A stretch of 13,093 nucleotides of DNA from Anaerolineae bacterium (lineage in GTDB: Bacteria; Chloroflexota; Anaerolineae; JACIWR01): NCBI GenBank assembly GCA_021162125.1, contig JAGGZG010000217.1, forward strand, positions 1 to 13,093. Direction: 5' to 3'. The notes under the pieces were generated by a model that was not told the origin of the DNA, did no database searches, and saw only the letters and a program-made list of their open reading frames with translations. Positions 13,058 to 13,093 of this stretch are shown here, piece after piece (the first letter of the stretch is position 1; the number at the start of each line of letters is the position of its first letter). Made by a program: the position numbers and the translations under genes.

Positions 13058-13093
13058 AAGGGGCAAGGTTGTCCCGCTCGGGAGACCTTCGCC

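Overview
The window looks like part of a GC-rich Chloroflexota (Anaerolineae-like) chromosome. This is inferred from gene style: a secreted triple-LysM protein with a Thr/Pro-rich linker, a YbjN protein, a split B12-dependent mutase small subunit next to MeaB, and many palindromic intergenic repeats of types I associate with that phylum. There is no rRNA or tRNA to confirm the taxonomy. All genes run on the minus strand except one nitrilase-family gene.

Left part (1-3092). A truncated FtsW/RodA-type gene leaves the window at position 1. A repeat-filled gap of about 480 bases follows, then a plus-strand nitrilase-superfamily hydrolase (616-1689). It converges, with only 15 bases between stop codons, on a two-gene minus-strand unit: the B12-binding small subunit of an acyl-CoA mutase (2691-3092) and its GTPase chaperone MeaB (1705-2655). 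The catalytic mutase subunit is not in the window.

Centre (3269-7668). A GH31 alpha-glucosidase-type gene (3352-5979) and a GT4 glycosyltransferase (6209-7348) each lie next to one copy of the same 142-bp non-coding mobile element (MITE). The copies (3331-3472 and 7409-7550) are in opposite orientation, differ at one base, have 18-bp terminal inverted repeats, and are each flanked by a different perfect 10-bp target duplication. The left copy landed inside the end of the GH31 gene. It replaced the last 16 native codons with 39 element-encoded, Cys- and Arg-rich codons; the severed native end is still readable at 3269-3320. This is the most notable observation in the window.

Right part (7668-12872). 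In transcription order on the minus strand these are a fused [2Fe-2S]/molybdopterin hydroxylase (xanthine dehydrogenase family, no FAD subunit seen), an RluE-type 23S rRNA pseudouridine synthase, the secreted LysM protein with a good sigma-70-like promoter lying across the rluE stop, and a YbjN-domain protein followed by a strong hairpin terminator.

Several intergenic repeat families sit tightly against genes, and in two cases (GT4 and the molybdenum hydroxylase) the stop codon itself lies inside a repeat arm. No CRISPR array, phage gene, transposase gene or defence system was seen. The genes do not form one pathway; the window reads as housekeeping and metabolic genes separated by active repeat traffic.
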